NCBI GenBank assembly: GCA_030040595.1
Contig: JASHTL010000073.1
Span: 1-15,146, forward strand
DNA from: Microcaldota archaeon
GTDB lineage: Archaea > Micrarchaeota > Micrarchaeia > Micrarchaeales > CABMGC01
Direction: 5' to 3'
Length of the DNA stretch: 15,146 bases
This document shows, piece by piece, positions 13,976 through 15,146 of this stretch (its first letter is position 1; the number at the start of each line of letters is the position of its first letter). A program made the position numbers and the translations under genes. The notes beneath the pieces are model-generated. The model had not been told where the DNA came from and ran no database searches. It was given only the letters and a program-made list of their open reading frames with translations.

Positions 13976-14003
13976 GGAGGAATATTTATATTAGGAATCC
14001 TCC
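13976..14003. repeat. Small hairpin with AT-rich loop
   Basis: GGAGGA (13976-13981) and TCCTCC (13998-14003) are complementary around a 16-base AT-rich loop containing ATATTTATATTA. It lies between the tRNA-Leu 3' end and the GMPR-like promoter region. It may be a tRNA transcript end, or the loop may be another TATA-like site; nothing decides between these. Confidence 0.25.
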
Positions 14004-14052
14004 TACTACAGGTTTGGGCTCTTTCTTAGAATTATTGTAGGATAGAGTGGAT

Positions 14053-14139
14053 TGCAGGGGAAGAGATTTGAACTCTTGCATCCACTAAAGGAAGCGGGTC
14101 CTAAGCCCGTCGCATTTGGCCAAGCTCTGCCACCCCTGC
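14053..14139 (-). tRNA. tRNA-Leu (anticodon UAG)
   Basis: On the minus strand the acceptor arms GCAGGGG and CCCCTGC pair fully, with discriminator A at 14053 as in all tRNA-Leu. The anticodon loop is CTTAGGA on a CGGG/CCCG stem, giving UAG for CUA and other CUN codons. A long class II variable arm (TCC...GGA stem) and a T-arm AAGAG-TTCAAAT-CTCTT confirm Leu. CCA is not encoded. There is no sign of an intron. Position 27-43 appears to be an A-C mismatch. Confidence 0.95.
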
Positions 14140-14152
14140 GTAAGTATCTATC

Positions 14153-14173
14153 ATTTTATAAGATATTTATAAC
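14153..14173 (-). promoter_or_regulatory. Promoter region of tRNA-Leu
   Basis: Two minus-strand TATA-like boxes, GGTTATAAATAT (14163-14173 region) and CTTATAAAAT (14153-14162), lie about 29 and 19 bases before the mature 5' end. The farther one fits the usual spacing if transcription starts a few bases before the mature end. Confidence 0.5.
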
Positions 14174-14174
14174 C

Positions 14175-14193
14175 GTGTTAATCGAGATAACAC
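14175..14193. terminator. Inverted repeat after surface-protein gene
   Basis: GTGTTA-ATCGAGA-TAACAC, perfect 6-base arms with a 7-base loop, 12 bases beyond the stop of the surface protein and followed on that strand by AT-rich sequence. It may help end transcription before the tRNA promoter. No U-run follows directly, so the call is weak. Confidence 0.3.
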
Positions 14194-14204
14194 AGGTTAT
14201 GGTA

Positions 14205-15146
14205 CTATGTCAGATCCGCGACTTCTATAGAATCCCATCCTCCGCCAGTAACGTTTACCAGGTAATTTCCTGCGGGCTGTGATGGACAGAAGGCGATCTC
14301 TGATCCCGAGCCTGTGACGTACTCGTAAGTCTGCGGGATGCATGTTTTTGGCACCTTTACATCGCTGCATCCGGAACCACCGGCGCCGCAGCCAACCAAT
14401 ATTGCAGTATTGGAGGTATATGCTAGAGAATAAATCGAATTGCCATTCACCATAGAATTTGGAGAATTTATGAGGCTGTAGGAACTGATGCCGTTGAATC
14501 CAATTATGCTAAGGGTTTGATACTCTATGTATGAGTTTGATGCCAGGGTCACCGAGCACGTGTCTGAATCTTGACTGCCAGTCGCAGAGTACATGTTTGA
14601 TTGGGTATCCGATACCGCGTCATCACTCCAGCTCGTAGATCTCATAGTTGTATCATAACTGGACCCCACGCAGAAGTAGAGACTACAGCCAGAGCTCATT
14701 GAAAGAGTCAGTGAATTGGTAGTTTCTGAAGTACCGCAAAGCAAGGTTGAGTTGACAATGACATTTGCAGATGTTTCCTGCCCACAGGTATTTTCGTTCA
14801 CGTCGCATGCTTCGAAAGAATATGGACCCGCAGTGAGGCCATTTGTGTCATACGTAACTGACCCGATTCCGGAAACCAGAATATTCGATGGGCTGCAATT
14901 AATTCCAGAACAGTATTTAATTTCGGCCTTGTCCTGAGGCAGCCATGGAGATACGGAGGCATTTAGAATGTCAATAGACCCAGTAAGTGGGGAGGTGCCG
15001 TTGGAAAATGTGAGTGCCGGAACGACATTTACTGTTGCATAAGATCCAGTAAGCAGCGCGACTTCTATAGAATCCCAACCGCCGCTCGTAGCGTTTATTA
15101 GATAATTTCCCGCAGGTTGTGATGGACAGAACGCAATCTCTGATCC
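14205..15146 (-). CDS. Secreted/surface repeat protein, C-terminal part
   Basis: The minus-strand frame is open from the right edge to TAG at 14205, giving 313 residues of the C-terminal part; the start and signal peptide lie outside. The composition is Ser/Thr/Asn/Gly-rich and low in Lys and Arg, with many Cys (CGAGGSGC, CVGS, YCSGINCS) and N-glycosylation sequons (NVT, NAT, NGT, NAS, NCS, NST), as in extracytoplasmic archaeal proteins. The segment SYATVNVVPALTFSNGTSPL onward looks like an Ig-type beta sandwich. The C-terminal block EIAFCPSQPAGNYL...WDSIEVADLT occurs again 280 residues earlier as ...WDSIEVALLTG. No membrane anchor is present at the C-terminus, so attachment, if any, must be N-terminal or by association. 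Confidence 0.82.
   Translation of the reverse strand, partial: GSEIAFCPSQPAGNYLINATSGGWDSIEVALLTGSYATVNVVPALTFSNGTSPLTGSIDILNASVSPWLPQDKAEIKYCSGINCSPSNILVSGIGSVTYDTNGLTAGPYSFEACDVNENTCGQETSANVIVNSTLLCGTSETTNSLTLSMSSGCSLYFCVGSSYDTTMRSTSWSDDAVSDTQSNMYSATGSQDSDTCSVTLASNSYIEYQTLSIIGFNGISSYSLINSPNSMVNGNSIYSLAYTSNTAILVGCGAGGSGCSDVKVPKTCIPQTYEYVTGSGSEIAFCPSQPAGNYLVNVTGGGWDSIEVADLT
14218..14306 (-). repeat. Repeat copy 1 of surface protein (C-terminal)
   Basis: This stretch matches 15058-15146 at a spacing of exactly 840 bases (280 codons). By hand alignment 13 of the last 86 positions differ, about 85% identity, with most differences at third codon positions. The encoded peptide is nearly unchanged, so the duplication is under protein-level constraint. 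Confidence 0.85.
15058..15146 (-). repeat. Repeat copy 2 of surface protein (continues past edge)
   Basis: The partner of the copy at 14218, cut by the right edge, so the full repeat unit and the number of further copies cannot be seen. In this copy the WDSIEVA motif continues into an Ig-like segment instead of a stop codon. Confidence 0.85.

Overview
This window looks archaeal. It carries a clamp-loader small subunit, a zinc-hook Rad50, archaeal EF-1 beta next to its usual small Zn-ribbon partner, a CDKAL1-type tRNA methylthiotransferase and a TrmI-type tRNA methyltransferase. Archaeal TATA boxes of the TTTATA / CTTATAAA type sit about 25 bases upstream of several start codons. Arg is mostly AGG/AGA and Ile mostly ATA; spacers are very short and AT-rich. 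The small gene sizes, minimal domain versions and a large Cys-rich repeated surface protein would suit a small-genome DPANN archaeon (Micrarchaeota/ARMAN-like), but that placement is inference.

Layout. 1-958 (minus): a protein of unknown function that runs off the left edge. 1051-3778 (minus): rad50 followed by a Nudix hydrolase in one operon, with no mre11 in view. 3871-5110 (plus): a TATA box, a 14-codon mini-ORF and an ankyrin-repeat/coiled-coil protein. 5121-5543 (minus): Zn-ribbon protein and EF-1 beta, abutting. 5612-7729 (plus): tRNA methylthiotransferase, a short TrmI-like methyltransferase and a small helical protein. 7752-8717 (minus): RFC small subunit. 8860-12568 (plus): fused GMP synthase, a CBS-less IMP dehydrogenase and an adenosine-deaminase-family protein. 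12574-13848 (minus): a second, GMP-reductase-like IMPDH/GMPR family protein that converges on the deaminase gene. 13850-13975 holds a small ORF, 14053-14139 a tRNA-Leu(UAG), and 14205-15146 (minus) the C-terminal part of a secreted repeat protein whose gene runs off the right edge.

How the genes fit together. The guaA-guaB-deaminase genes plus the converging GMPR-like gene form a purine-nucleotide interconversion cluster (IMP to XMP to GMP, with a possible return from GMP to IMP). The deaminase keeps its metal site but has lost both Asp residues that contact substrate in mammalian adenosine deaminase. The 5367-7487 block is translation-related: elongation factor, Zn-ribbon and two tRNA modification enzymes, fired from a divergent promoter with one shared AT-rich element.

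The most interesting signals are: the altered deaminase active site; two divergent CBS-less IMPDH/GMPR paralogs; a recurring arrangement in which an ATG lies 24-26 bases after a TATA box and opens either a main gene (leaderless) or a mini-ORF just upstream of one; a Zn-ribbon that has lost one ligand; and a surface protein with a 280-residue repeat. I see no CRISPR array, transposon or prophage.
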